A stretch of DNA of 39,789 nucleotides from the NCBI RefSeq assembly GCF_000373365.1, contig NZ_KB891240.1:1-39789 (forward strand), written 5' to 3'. Both the position numbers and the translations under genes were made by a program. How positions within the stretch are numbered: the first letter of the stretch is position 1; every line of letters starts with the position of its first letter. Of this stretch, positions 1-9,200 are shown one piece after another. Source of the DNA: Parafrankia discariae. Its GTDB lineage: Bacteria > Actinomycetota > Actinomycetes > Frankiales > Frankiaceae. A model generated the notes under the pieces. It saw only the letters and a list, made by a program, of their open reading frames with translations. It did not search any database and had not been told where the DNA came from.

Positions 1-302
1 GACGACTACCAGGTCCGCGACTGGCGGGCCTGGTACGCCCACATCACCCTGTCCATGCTCGCCTACGCCACCCTCGCCGCCGTCCGCGCCGAGCAGGTAA
101 AAGGGGCAGCACCCACACCTGTCAGGACATGATCGGACTGACAGTACCGGAGATCCGCAGACTGATCGCCACCCTCCTCCACCGGCTCCACCCACCCGCC
201 TTCGTCTGGGCCTGGTCGACCTGGCGCAGACGCCGTCAACACCAGGCCAGACGCTGCCACTACCGACGGCGAGGACACCCACAAGTGCCGTTGCAGTATT
301 AG
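1..302 (+). pseudogene. IS701-family transposase, C-terminal remnant, frameshifted
   Basis: This is the C-terminal end of a DDE transposase of IS701 type; the 5' part lies outside the window. Frame 1 (1-132) reads DDYQVRDWRAWYAHITLSML and ends at a TGA at 130-132. The next part of the family's C-terminus, with IGLTVPEIRRL and the basic tail RRCHYRRRG, continues in the frame ending at TAG 300-302. The change of frame is -1 and falls near GTAAAAGGGG (109-118). IS701 enzymes are normally made from one frame, so I read this as decay rather than programmed shifting. It abuts the next transposase fragment with no spacer, so one element probably inserted into the other. Confidence 0.75.
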
Positions 303-890
303 CACCGTCTACCGGTACATCCTCGAAGCCGTCGACCTGCTCGCCACGCTCGCCCCAGACCTGTCCACAACTCTGGGCACCGCCGCCGGGAAAGCGTTCG
401 CGATCCTCGACGGCACCCCGCTCCCGATCGACCGGATCACCGCCGACCAGCCCTTCTACCCCGGGAAAGCACAAACAGCACGGGATGAACGTGCAGGTTC
501 TCGCCGACCCCGCCGGCCGGCTGCTGTGGGCCTCACCGGCGCTTCCCGGCGCGGTCCACGACATCCGCGCGGCCCGCACCCACGGCATCCCCGACGCCCC
601 TGGCCGCCGCCGGCATCCTCTGCTGGGCGGACAAGGCCTACCAGGGCGCACCCGCCCCGGTCCGGGTTCCCTTCCGGGGCCGTTGGGAACAGCTCTCCAC
701 CGGCCAGCAGGCCGTCAACCGCGCCCACGCGAAGATCCGCGCTCTCGGCGAGCAGGCCATGGCCACCCTCAAAACCTGGCGGCTACTCCGCAAGATCCGC
801 TGCTCCACCACCCGCATCACCAGCCTGGTTCAAGCCGTCCTCACCCTCCACCTCGACGCCACCAACCGAGGTTGAAAAAGGCTCCGTGTC
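301..890 (+). pseudogene. IS5-family (DDE_Tnp_4 type) transposase remnant with two frameshifts
   Basis: This is about the C-terminal two thirds of an actinobacterial IS5-group transposase. Segments in three successive frames give the expected order: STVYRYILEAVDLLATLAP and AFAILDGTPLPIDRI (301-470), then GMNVQVLADPAGRLLWASP and AVHDIRAARTHGI (485-600), then CWADKAYQGAPAPVRVPFRG and LGEQAMATLKTWRLLRKIRC to a TGA at 873-875. The catalytic DDE positions are recognisable (ILDGT, HDIRA or DKAYQG, GEQAM). Frameshifts lie near 470 and 600. The N-terminal helix-turn-helix portion is missing, cut at the IS701 fragment. The sequence GGTTGAAAAAGGCTC just after the stop looks like the right inverted repeat of such elements. 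Confidence 0.75.
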
Positions 891-985
891 ACCATCGACG
901 GCTTGGATTTGCGCTACTGTCTTTCAACGATCCACGAATCCAGTTCTCACGGATGGCGACACCGTCGAGCGGAGGATATTCTTTG

Positions 986-3367
986 TTACGCGTCATGATC
1001 GACATCCTGTGTAGCTAGGCGCTCTTGCAGGAGCAGCCCGCTAAGGCGCTCTCTAAACTGTTCGAAGTTCTCGACAGGGCGTAGTGGATCCTGTTTGAGT
1101 CGGAAATCGCGTCGAATGGCTGCGATCTGCCGGCGGATTGCGTCGTGTAGAGCGATGTCTTCCAAGGTTGCTTCAATCTCCTGTAGTCGATTTTCAGCAA
1201 GAGAGCGGGTGGCACCCTCGTTATAGTCGTCAAGAAATCCGGCGACTATCCTGCTCATTCGCTTTGAACGTCGGCGCTCAGACTCTTCCGTCGCCGCAGC
1301 ATTGAGCAGGTTGGAAAGTTTGGCGAGTAGCCTCTCGAAGTTGCCCGTCAAAGCTGTCATGCCGGCAGGCTGATTTTCGTCACTACCGACTGTGCCGATG
1401 TAAGATATCAGTTCCCGCGCGAATCCAACTTTGTCGATTCTTTCGCCCTCAAAGGTGGCCGCGAAAAGATCTTTGAGTTCGTCCCAAAGTGGCCTTCCTG
1501 ACGATTTCAAGCGATCCCGAAGGTTGGTTTCTTTGAGTTGCTCGGCACTGGCCTCGTCGACCCCGATTAGTTGTACGGCGTATCTGCGAGCAGCGCTAAT
1601 CGCAATTCGGGGCGGGATGAGATCCTCGATCTCAGTGACCCTGCCTGAAGTGGTGGATGAGCGAACCGCAGTACCCTCCGACTCGCCCCAAGTGTCAAGG
1701 CGGAGTATATACTTTCGGTCTAGAACCGGCTTACGGTTGGCCTCGCTTCGCTCAAGCTTTTTAACTGCCCTTTCTCCGTCCTCATCTCCATCGAGGAGAG
1801 CTACGCAGGGAGGCTTTACTGCGTCCCTCCCGCGAGCCAGATAGGCGATGTAAGGGACGCTGTCGGCGCTGCCCGCCGGAACAATAGTTACCTCGTTCAG
1901 ATCCAACAGCGATTCAGTCGGAATGCCTCGCAGCCTCAGCGTATTAGACATGCCGGCCAAGATCACTTGATCGGCGACGCCCTCAACGATCAAATTCTTT
2001 CCACCCACGAACGCAGTCTCGGCGACAAAGGCTCCGAGAGAGGACCGAAGGGGTTCGTAGTGAGTGCGTGCCACGTCCTTCACGACTCGGGTCCCCTCTT
2101 CCTGGGCACCCTTATCGAGTACGCGGAGCCGATGCGCCATATTCTTGTTAATCAGGAAAGGCGAGTGAGTGACGTAGACCACCTGGTCGTGCCGGGTTCT
2201 ATCGTCCGATACCGCAAAGTTCTCCAGAACTCGCAGCAGGTCCTGCTGACCAGAACTTGAAAGATACGCATCTGGCTCGTCCATAAGCAGGATCTCGGTG
2301 CGGAGGGGATCTCGCTTATGGGCGCGGAGCTGTACAAAATACGCCAGAAAATGCGTCAAGCCGCGGCTGCGTTCTGCGAAGGAATACTCGGCGCCGGTGC
2401 GATCCTCGATCGTAAAGACCAGTTCCCGCTCTCGGGGAGAGACGCGCAATGCAAAATCTTTGTCCTGTGACCACCACCGAGAGAGGTTGAGGCGGCGACT
2501 CAAGGTCTGGTTTATCTTGCCGATAAGGCCGCTGACTTCCCCCTCGTTGCCGACAGAGATGGCCCTTTGTAGATCTTTGAAAATCTGAGGATCAACATGC
2601 GCCACGTCGACAAGAAGCTTACGGGCCAGCTCGTGTTCCTTCTCCCGCTGCCTGATCTCGGCAGTCGGCTCGATCGATGACGCAGGGCGTAGGTACTGTG
2701 CGAACTTCGGGGCCAGCGGAGAAAACCAGTCGCCCTCGCTCGGGCGAACGCCTTCTGCGAAGTCAAGGAACTCGCTTCTGGTCCGCCGGTCGGCCAACGT
2801 GCCGGCTTCTCCGCCCCAGAGTCGAACTATTGGAACACTATCGGGGATCGCGATGTCCGTCGAGTACCGAAGGACCCGGGGAAATATTGACTCAAGCGCC
2901 TGAAGGTCGCCGCCACTCAGTTCAGTGCGCTTATCTTCCATTATGATGCAAGGAGATCCAACACCCGGACGCAGAAAAATGAAGGTATCATCGACTTTGA
3001 GCTCGACACCTATCGAGGAAAGTACGCCTACCTCCGACTCGCCCCTTGCTCGAAAGGTCGCACCAACGTCGGGGATGCGGACCTCGTCAGTCTCCACCGA
3101 GTACAGCTGGGAATGACGGCAAAAGTCGCTACGGCTTCGTGATTCTGAACCAATCACACGTTCGATCGCGTCGAGAAGGTGGCTCTTTCCGGATTCATTC
3201 GCACCCACAACCGCCGTTATCTGCGGGTCGACGTCCAATCGCACATAAGGATACCACCCCTCGGGCAGCATCTCCCATTCGTATCGCCTGGCGTTATCCT
3301 TTGCGCGTCGCTCATAGTCAAAATTGAACGACTTGAAGAATCTTACGTGGACCCGTACAAGCTCCAT
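986..3367 (-). CDS. OLD-family ATP-dependent endonuclease (AAA/ABC-type ATPase plus TOPRIM)
   Basis: A 793-aa protein with an ABC/SMC-like ATPase followed by a TOPRIM nuclease domain, the layout of OLD nucleases and of the GajA subunit of Gabija. Walker A is GANESGKSH (residues 55-63). The ABC signature region is RSRGLTH, Walker B is ILLMDEPDAYL (about 355-370), and the switch histidine is in YVTHSPF. The TOPRIM core follows as LIVEGVADQVIL (about 460) and VALLDGDEDGE (about 524), which supply the acidic metal ligands. The last ~200 residues are charged and helical and match no domain I can name. The start is ATG with GGAGG ten bases upstream. No GajB helicase or other partner lies beside it, so a stand-alone class 1 OLD or a fused PARIS-like protein are alternatives. 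Base composition is clearly less GC-rich than the flanks, suggesting separate acquisition. The likely role is phage defence. Confidence 0.85.
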   Translation of the reverse strand: MELVRVHVRFFKSFNFDYERRAKDNARRYEWEMLPEGWYPYVRLDVDPQITAVVGANESGKSHLLDAIERVIGSESRSRSDFCRHSQLYSVETDEVRIPDVGATFRARGESEVGVLSSIGVELKVDDTFIFLRPGVGSPCIIMEDKRTELSGGDLQALESIFPRVLRYSTDIAIPDSVPIVRLWGGEAGTLADRRTRSEFLDFAEGVRPSEGDWFSPLAPKFAQYLRPASSIEPTAEIRQREKEHELARKLLVDVAHVDPQIFKDLQRAISVGNEGEVSGLIGKINQTLSRRLNLSRWWSQDKDFALRVSPRERELVFTIEDRTGAEYSFAERSRGLTHFLAYFVQLRAHKRDPLRTEILLMDEPDAYLSSSGQQDLLRVLENFAVSDDRTRHDQVVYVTHSPFLINKNMAHRLRVLDKGAQEEGTRVVKDVARTHYEPLRSSLGAFVAETAFVGGKNLIVEGVADQVILAGMSNTLRLRGIPTESLLDLNEVTIVPAGSADSVPYIAYLARGRDAVKPPCVALLDGDEDGERAVKKLERSEANRKPVLDRKYILRLDTWGESEGTAVRSSTTSGRVTEIEDLIPPRIAISAARRYAVQLIGVDEASAEQLKETNLRDRLKSSGRPLWDELKDLFAATFEGERIDKVGFARELISYIGTVGSDENQPAGMTALTGNFERLLAKLSNLLNAAATEESERRRSKRMSRIVAGFLDDYNEGATRSLAENRLQEIEATLEDIALHDAIRRQIAAIRRDFRLKQDPLRPVENFEQFRERLSGLLLQERLATQDVDHDA

Positions 3368-3860
3368 GATCGCCGCACCTCCACCGATGCCCCTCGCCGT
3401 TGATCGACTCTAGCTCCGCAGGACTGCGGCCCAGACAGCAGCTCGGCTCAGCGCGTAGGCAACGCCCGTTCCACCTGGGTCGACCCGCGATGGAAGACAG
3501 CCCATCCCAACCACCGTGCTGCCGGAGAGCGGTGCGCCGGCGACGGAACGTCCCGGACCGCCGCCACGCCGGGCAGCGGGCAGCCGTGTGTTCCTTGATG
3601 GTCGCGTCGACCCGAACGCGTTCCCGTTGCAAGGTGGGGCGGTGGCTCCGGGCGGGCCCGGCGGGCCCGGCTCGGCTCGGCTCCGGGACGACGATAGGTA
3701 AGCCGAAAGGATCATGGGGCACTACCTGGCCATGGACGGTGCTCCGGCAGGAGCACGGTGGGAGGCCTTGGCGGGGACGACGTGGTTCGCTCAGGCGGCT
3801 GACCTGCGCAATCGGCGGTTGCCTGGTCCGCTGATCGGTTGTGTGCGGCCGGGTTGGACA
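3368..3860. other. Divergent intergenic region, no recognisable gene
   Basis: About 490 bp separate the divergent OLD and STAND genes. Several short ORFs exist on both strands but none resembles a known protein, and the plus-strand frame of the STAND gene is open back to an ATG at 3714. A run of short GC-rich repeats (gggcccgg and ctcgg units) occupies about 3650-3685. The stretch probably holds both promoters. Confidence 0.5.
3416..3429. promoter_or_regulatory. Palindrome CCGCAG-GA-CTGCGG upstream of the OLD gene
   Basis: A perfect 6-bp inverted repeat with a 2-base centre lies about 50 bp upstream of the OLD start. On the minus strand it is followed within a few bases by TAGAGT, a possible -10 hexamer. 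It could be an operator for the OLD gene, but no -35 match is convincing and the regulator is unknown. Confidence 0.25.
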
Positions 3861-6800
3861 ATGCGGGTTGTGAAGCACGACCTGAGCCGCTTGAACGAGC
3901 AGGACTTCGAGCACCTGGCGCAAGCGCTGATGATGGCTGTGTTCGGCCGAGGCACCGAGGTGTACGGCGATGGGCCGGACGGCGGCCGGGACGCGACGTT
4001 CGACGGTGTGGTTCTGCTCCCCGAGGAAGCCGGTGGTGGTACCTGGGCCGGATATGGCGTCATGCAAGCCAAGTTTCTGCGGCGTCCGCACGGGGACACG
4101 CGGGACGCGAGCTGGCTTGCCCAACAGCTGAAAAAAGAGTTCGGAAAGTGGTCCGGCCCAAAATCTCAACGGGCCAGCAAGGGACGCACTCCGGAATATC
4201 TGCTGGTCGTGACCAACGTTGTCCTTTCCCCCGCCCTTGGAGGCGGGGGCATCGACACCATCGAGCGGCTGATCAGCGAGCGTGCTGCCGGCTTGGGGCT
4301 AAAGGGCTGGTGGGTGTGGCACTACGACACCCTGGGTCGGCTCCTCGAGATCTATCCCGGCATCCGGCGTTCCTATACCGGCGAGATCCTGCCCGGTGAC
4401 GTGATGTCGTCGGTGCTCGAACGGATGGCGGCGGAGCCACACTGGGGCGAGCGCGTCGCCGACGGCGGGAGCACCTCAGCCGTAGCGTGTCCCTACCAGG
4501 GGCTGGCCGCGTTCACCGAATCCGACGCAGCCCTGTTCTTCGGCCGCGAGCAGCTCACCGTGCGCCTCGCCACCCGGCTGGCGCACTCCTACGGCGAGGG
4601 CCGCCCTCTGGTAGTTCTCGGGGCGTCCGGTGCAGGGAAGTCGTCGGTCCTGGCAGCCGGCCTTCTTCCCGCGCTGCGTCAGGGTCAGTTCCGGGTACCG
4701 GGTTCCGCGGACTGGCCGCACATGACCCTCACGCCTACGGCGACACCGCTGCGCGCCCTCGCCACCGCGCTGGCACCCTGCCTCGACGCGGAGCTGTCCG
4801 CGGACGCTGTGGCCGAGGAGCTCATGGACGCGCCCGGCCGCGTGGCCGCCAGGCTCCGCGGCCACGACCCAGGCTCCCCGCCCCCGACCGGTGGCGCCGG
4901 CCCGGGGGTCGTCCTCGTTGTCGACCAGTTTGAGGAACTGTTCACCCTGTGCGACGACCTGAAGGCCCGGAGGGTGTTCGTGGACGCGCTCGCTGTTCTG
5001 GCGGGCCGCACCGAGGACGCACCGACGCCCGCCGCGGCCGTAGTGCTCGGTATCCGGGCGGACTTCGTCGAGCACCTCGCGGCCTATCCGGCCCTGCGGG
5101 AGGCCGTGGAGGCGCACCCGGTGTTCGTCGGTCCGATGAGCCCGGACGAGGTGCGCTGCGCCATCGAGCAGCCGGCCGCCGCCGCCGGTCTGAGCCTGGA
5201 ACCGGGCCTTGCCGACGTCATCCTCCAGGATCTCGACGCCAGCCCAGTGGGCGCACCAGCCTCGTCAGCCTCGGGTGCATCCCCGCCGGTCGGGCACCAC
5301 GTCGGTCATCTGCCCCTGCTGTCGCATGCCCTGCTCGTCACCTGCCAGCGCAGCGGCGGCAGCAGGCTCACCCTGGCCGCCTACCATGCCACCGGTGGAA
5401 TCCGCCGGGCCGTGTCGAGCACCGCCGAGGAGATCCTCGGCCGGTTCGACGAGGCCCACCGCGAGACCGCCCGCCATCTGCTGCTCGACCTCGTGCGTAT
5501 CGGCGAGGGCACCGACGACACCCGACGCCAAGTCCCACTCGAACGGCTGCTCACCAACGCCACCAACCCCCACAGGGCCCGCGACGTCCTGACTGCGCTG
5601 GCCGCGCCCGACGCCCGGCTCGTCACGATCCACGAACACCACGTCGAGATCACCCACGAGGCCCTGCTGCGGGCCTGGCCGACTTTGCGAGCCTGGATCG
5701 ACAGCGACCGTGCCGGCCAGCTCTTGCGTCAACGCCTCGACGACGACGCGAACACCTGGCATGACGACGACCGTGTCCCCAGCCACCTCTACCAGGGGCA
5801 CCGCCTCGCCACCACCACCGCCTGGGCCGATGCCCCCCGCAACCGGGCGCAGTTGAGCCCTCGGGCGCGGGACTTCCTCACCGCCAGCCAGGGACACGCG
5901 CGCCGCACCCGGGTACGCGCCGTCGCGGTCGTCGCCGTCCTCGCCACCCTGGTCACCGCTGGCGGCATCACCGCCTTCGTGCAGTGGCAACGCGCCCTCG
6001 ACCGCGAGCAGGCCACCGAACTCGCCCGACGGGCCGCGACCTCCGAGGGCCTTCTCGCCAGGGCCGACGCCGTTCAAGACGAGGACCCTCGCACCGCGTT
6101 GCGCCTTGGCGTCGCCGCTGACGCGGTCGCCGACAACCCTCGCGCCCGGGTGAACCTGCTCGGCACACTTGCAGGCACCAACCTCGCCGCGACGCTGCCC
6201 GGCCACACCGCCACCGTCAACGCGATCGCGTTCGCCGAGACGACCGGGACACTGGCCACCGGCAGCGCTGACGGCACAGCCTTCCTCTGGAACATTTCTG
6301 ACCCCGACCGGCCCAGACTCCTGGCCGGGCCGCTCCGAGGCAACACCGGCGGCGTCCTCGCCGCTGCCTTCACCCCCGACGGCTCCATCCTCGCGACCTC
6401 CAGCACGGGCACGGCCGACTACGGCAACGGAGGCGGCGACCGCGTGACCGACGACGCCGATGTCATTCTGTGGGACACATCCGACCCTGCCACACCTCGA
6501 CGCATCGGCCGCCCACTGACCGGCCAGATCGGCAACATCACCAGCCTCGCGTTCACCGCGAACGGTCAGACACTGATCACAGGCTCCATGAACGACCCGT
6601 ATGACAAACAGGGCACGATCATCCTTTGGGACGCCATCAATCCAGCCGCACCCCGACAGATCAGCACCATCGACCGCGGCATCGGCTCCGGACCACGTTC
6701 CCTAGAGATCACCACCGACGGTGCCACTCTCGCCGTCGCGACGGAGCAGGGCGCGGGACTTTGGGATGTCCGCGACCCGGTAGCCCCCCGCCCCCTCGTT

Positions 6801-8495
6801 ACCGTGCCGGACCGTGACAACTTCGCCAACGTCGGCTCTCCCCTCGTGACCGACAACGGGGGTTCCGACGGGCCCCTCGCGCAGCACGGACGCGTGAACG
6901 CCGTGGCGTTCACCGCCGATGGGACCGTGCTCGCGACCGGCGGCCCAAGCGGCGTCTCGCTTTGGGACATCCGCGACCCAACCACGCCTCGCCCTCTAGG
7001 ACAGCCAGTCACCTCGAGCCCGACCAACGCGCTCGACGTCAGCCCAGACGGCTCCACGCTGGCGACCGGCGGCGAAGACGGCACAGTCCTGGTTTGGGAT
7101 GTAACCAACCGGATCTCCCCGCGACGCCTTGCCACCTTTGCTGGCCATCGTGACGGCGTGCATTCCATGACCTTCGCCGACAGCGCCGCCGCGCTTGTGA
7201 CCGGCAGCTTCGACGCCACCACAACCCTCTGGCATGTCAACAGTCCAGCAACTCCACGACTCCTCAAAGCACAGTTCGCGCCGGTGCTGGACCAGCATTG
7301 GGAGGATGCCTATCACGGTGGGGTTAGCATGAACATAGCTCAGAGCGCTGACGGCGCAGTCGTGGCGGTCGCACGCACACTATCCCCTGACATCGACCAG
7401 ATCGGCGCCTCAGGCGAAAACGCAGACAGCGCGATTGAGCTGTGGGACCTCCGCGTTCCGGGAGCGCTCCGGCCGGCCTCGGTACTCCACAGCTCGGCAG
7501 GTGTCGGTGGTGTCAGGGACGTGACTGCACTCGCTCCCGACGGCACATTTCTGATCACCAACCTCACCGATGCGGTCATCGGAGGCGGCTCGTTAGACGC
7601 GCCCTTTTCCTGGTGGCACGGGCCAGTAGATCTCTGGGACACTGCCAAGCCTGCATCGCCCCGCCGAATCGCCAGGCTGACGCCCGACGACACCGAGTGG
7701 ATGGGGGCTGCCTTCGATGACACGGCAACCCGGCTCGCTATTGTTAGCGGAGGCCAGCCGGACCTGTGGGATCTGACTGACCGTGCACACCCACACCGCC
7801 ATCCGCTGACGGACACAATAGAAATTCAGGGAGCCGCATTCACCGCGGATGGCGCCACGCTGATCCTCACCGGCTACCACCCTGACAGCAAGAGCGCCGC
7901 GCTCGCGGTGTGGGACGTATCCGATCCGTCCGCCCCGCGTCACCTGGAGACTGTCGACTGGGATGGAAGTCCGGGTCTGGGCCCACTGGCCCTCTCACCG
8001 GACGGGAAGACTCTTGCAGTCACCGTGTACGAGGGATCGGCTTCAGGTGTGGCGCTCTGGGACCTCAGCGACCCTACCGACCCCCGTCGCTTAGGAGGAA
8101 CCTTGAACGTCGGCCGCGAGGGGATCCGCTCGATGACGTTCAGCCATGAGGGCTCAATCCTCGCGATCAACGCCAGCTCTCTGTCATTCTGGGCTGTCGC
8201 CGACCCTGCCTCGCCTCTTCGTCTCTCTTCCAGTAGCGTCCCGTCATCCGATTTCAGCGGGGCTGACACTATGGCCTTCACCGACGATGACTCTGCGTTG
8301 ACCCTCACCACTGGTATCAGTCTATTTCCATCGACACGCTGGGATACGAGTGCGCTCGTCAGGCTCAGCAAGGACGCTGTTGCCGCCTCCTGCCGCAAGG
8401 CAGGGGGCGGCCTCACTCCGGCCGAATGGAAACGCTACCTCCCGGACCTTTCATACCAGCCCACCTGCGAGACAGCCCCCCGCGACGGCGACTGA
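3861..8495 (+). CDS. Restriction-endonuclease-like / nSTAND1 NTPase / WD40 protein
   Basis: A 1544-aa multidomain STAND protein. Residues 1-190 form a PD-(D/E)xK-type nuclease domain: HDLSRLNEQDFEHLAQ, then GPDGGRDATFDG (acidic residue about 44) and GVMQAKF (Q69-x-K71), an Mrr-like active site. Next is an nSTAND1 NTPase opening with CPYQGLAAFTESDAALFFGR, Walker A GASGAGKSS (about 254) and Walker B VVLVVDQFEEL (Asp about 355), then a winged-helix-like region. One hydrophobic helix (about 685-708) precedes some 14 WD40 blades, each with an LWD..DP..PR strand, and a terminal LTPAEWKRYLPD cap. I chose ATG 3861 because family similarity begins there. ATG 3714 adds 49 unrecognised residues but has a better ribosome site (GAAAGG), so the start is uncertain. 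By analogy with antiviral STAND proteins it should sense a trigger through the propellers and release nuclease activity. The trigger is unknown. Confidence 0.85.
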   Translation: MRVVKHDLSRLNEQDFEHLAQALMMAVFGRGTEVYGDGPDGGRDATFDGVVLLPEEAGGGTWAGYGVMQAKFLRRPHGDTRDASWLAQQLKKEFGKWSGPKSQRASKGRTPEYLLVVTNVVLSPALGGGGIDTIERLISERAAGLGLKGWWVWHYDTLGRLLEIYPGIRRSYTGEILPGDVMSSVLERMAAEPHWGERVADGGSTSAVACPYQGLAAFTESDAALFFGREQLTVRLATRLAHSYGEGRPLVVLGASGAGKSSVLAAGLLPALRQGQFRVPGSADWPHMTLTPTATPLRALATALAPCLDAELSADAVAEELMDAPGRVAARLRGHDPGSPPPTGGAGPGVVLVVDQFEELFTLCDDLKARRVFVDALAVLAGRTEDAPTPAAAVVLGIRADFVEHLAAYPALREAVEAHPVFVGPMSPDEVRCAIEQPAAAAGLSLEPGLADVILQDLDASPVGAPASSASGASPPVGHHVGHLPLLSHALLVTCQRSGGSRLTLAAYHATGGIRRAVSSTAEEILGRFDEAHRETARHLLLDLVRIGEGTDDTRRQVPLERLLTNATNPHRARDVLTALAAPDARLVTIHEHHVEITHEALLRAWPTLRAWIDSDRAGQLLRQRLDDDANTWHDDDRVPSHLYQGHRLATTTAWADAPRNRAQLSPRARDFLTASQGHARRTRVRAVAVVAVLATLVTAGGITAFVQWQRALDREQATELARRAATSEGLLARADAVQDEDPRTALRLGVAADAVADNPRARVNLLGTLAGTNLAATLPGHTATVNAIAFAETTGTLATGSADGTAFLWNISDPDRPRLLAGPLRGNTGGVLAAAFTPDGSILATSSTGTADYGNGGGDRVTDDADVILWDTSDPATPRRIGRPLTGQIGNITSLAFTANGQTLITGSMNDPYDKQGTIILWDAINPAAPRQISTIDRGIGSGPRSLEITTDGATLAVATEQGAGLWDVRDPVAPRPLVTVPDRDNFANVGSPLVTDNGGSDGPLAQHGRVNAVAFTADGTVLATGGPSGVSLWDIRDPTTPRPLGQPVTSSPTNALDVSPDGSTLATGGEDGTVLVWDVTNRISPRRLATFAGHRDGVHSMTFADSAAALVTGSFDATTTLWHVNSPATPRLLKAQFAPVLDQHWEDAYHGGVSMNIAQSADGAVVAVARTLSPDIDQIGASGENADSAIELWDLRVPGALRPASVLHSSAGVGGVRDVTALAPDGTFLITNLTDAVIGGGSLDAPFSWWHGPVDLWDTAKPASPRRIARLTPDDTEWMGAAFDDTATRLAIVSGGQPDLWDLTDRAHPHRHPLTDTIEIQGAAFTADGATLILTGYHPDSKSAALAVWDVSDPSAPRHLETVDWDGSPGLGPLALSPDGKTLAVTVYEGSASGVALWDLSDPTDPRRLGGTLNVGREGIRSMTFSHEGSILAINASSLSFWAVADPASPLRLSSSSVPSSDFSGADTMAFTDDDSALTLTTGISLFPSTRWDTSALVRLSKDAVAASCRKAGGGLTPAEWKRYLPDLSYQPTCETAPRDGD

Positions 8496-9200
8496 GGGAC
8501 AGACACGCGTCGGTGCGCGAGATTGGCGCCCTGACCGGTCATGCCCCGAACAACGACGATCTTACGAAAACCAAATCAGCCACTCACACGGCGTCACCTC
8601 TCACAGTCCGAGGTGACCTACTGGCGACGGCCACAAGACCGACATGTTCGAAAGGCGGATCCTCCCCTCCCTCGCCGAGGGACTGCGCCACCCACGGCTC
8701 TGCCGCACATTCGTTGCCGACGCTATGTAACCGACGCGAGGTCCGGTGATGGAGCGCGTGAAACCACCTCAACCGGGCGGTTTTCCGGGCTCCCGCGTCT
8801 GCGGACATCTATTGGATCCGCCGGCCGACCTGGTAGTGGTGCCCGGAATGCCTCGATTGCCGGGCCCCTTACCTCGCCTGACGGGTCACAACGAACGCTG
8901 ACTTTCGGTCCACCGGTATGCGACAGATGCTGTTAACTCGACACCCGGCCACGCCACCAAGACCTCTTGATCTTGTTACGTCCCGAAGATAAGGGTTACG
9001 GACTAGATTGCCAGCGGAGGGGTGGATCACTGGGCCGGGCCAGAGCACGGTCGGACGAGGATGAGTGGCCGGACCAGGCGAAAACGATCATTGAAATACG
9101 CCGGCCGGTGGGTACGCCCGCGCGGCGGTGACACAGCGGGTGGCGGGATGGGAGGATATGGGAGTCCTTGATTGAGACGGCTCCCTACAGGGGTTTAATC
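8496..9200. other. Intergenic region with a possible gene remnant and promoter
   Basis: This is a 700-bp gap between the two STAND genes. Codons 8617-8730 form a short protein-like stretch (FERRILPSLAEGLRHPRLC, ending at TAA 8728-8730) with an in-frame stop directly before it. It may be the tail of a lost gene, but I do not recognise the family. TTGATC (8967-8972), a 17-nt gap and TAAGGG (8990-8995) form a weak candidate promoter about 200 bp before the next gene. Nothing else is evident. Confidence 0.35.

Noticed and set aside
109-118. Programmed -1 frameshift at GTAAAAGGGG in the IS701 remnant
   Set aside because: It does not fit the X-XXY-YYZ slippery pattern, and IS701 transposases are made from one frame; decay is simpler.
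3318-4169. A 283-aa minus-strand ORF opposite the STAND gene start
   Set aside because: Its composition is that of a shadow frame and it conflicts with the strongly supported plus-strand nuclease domain.
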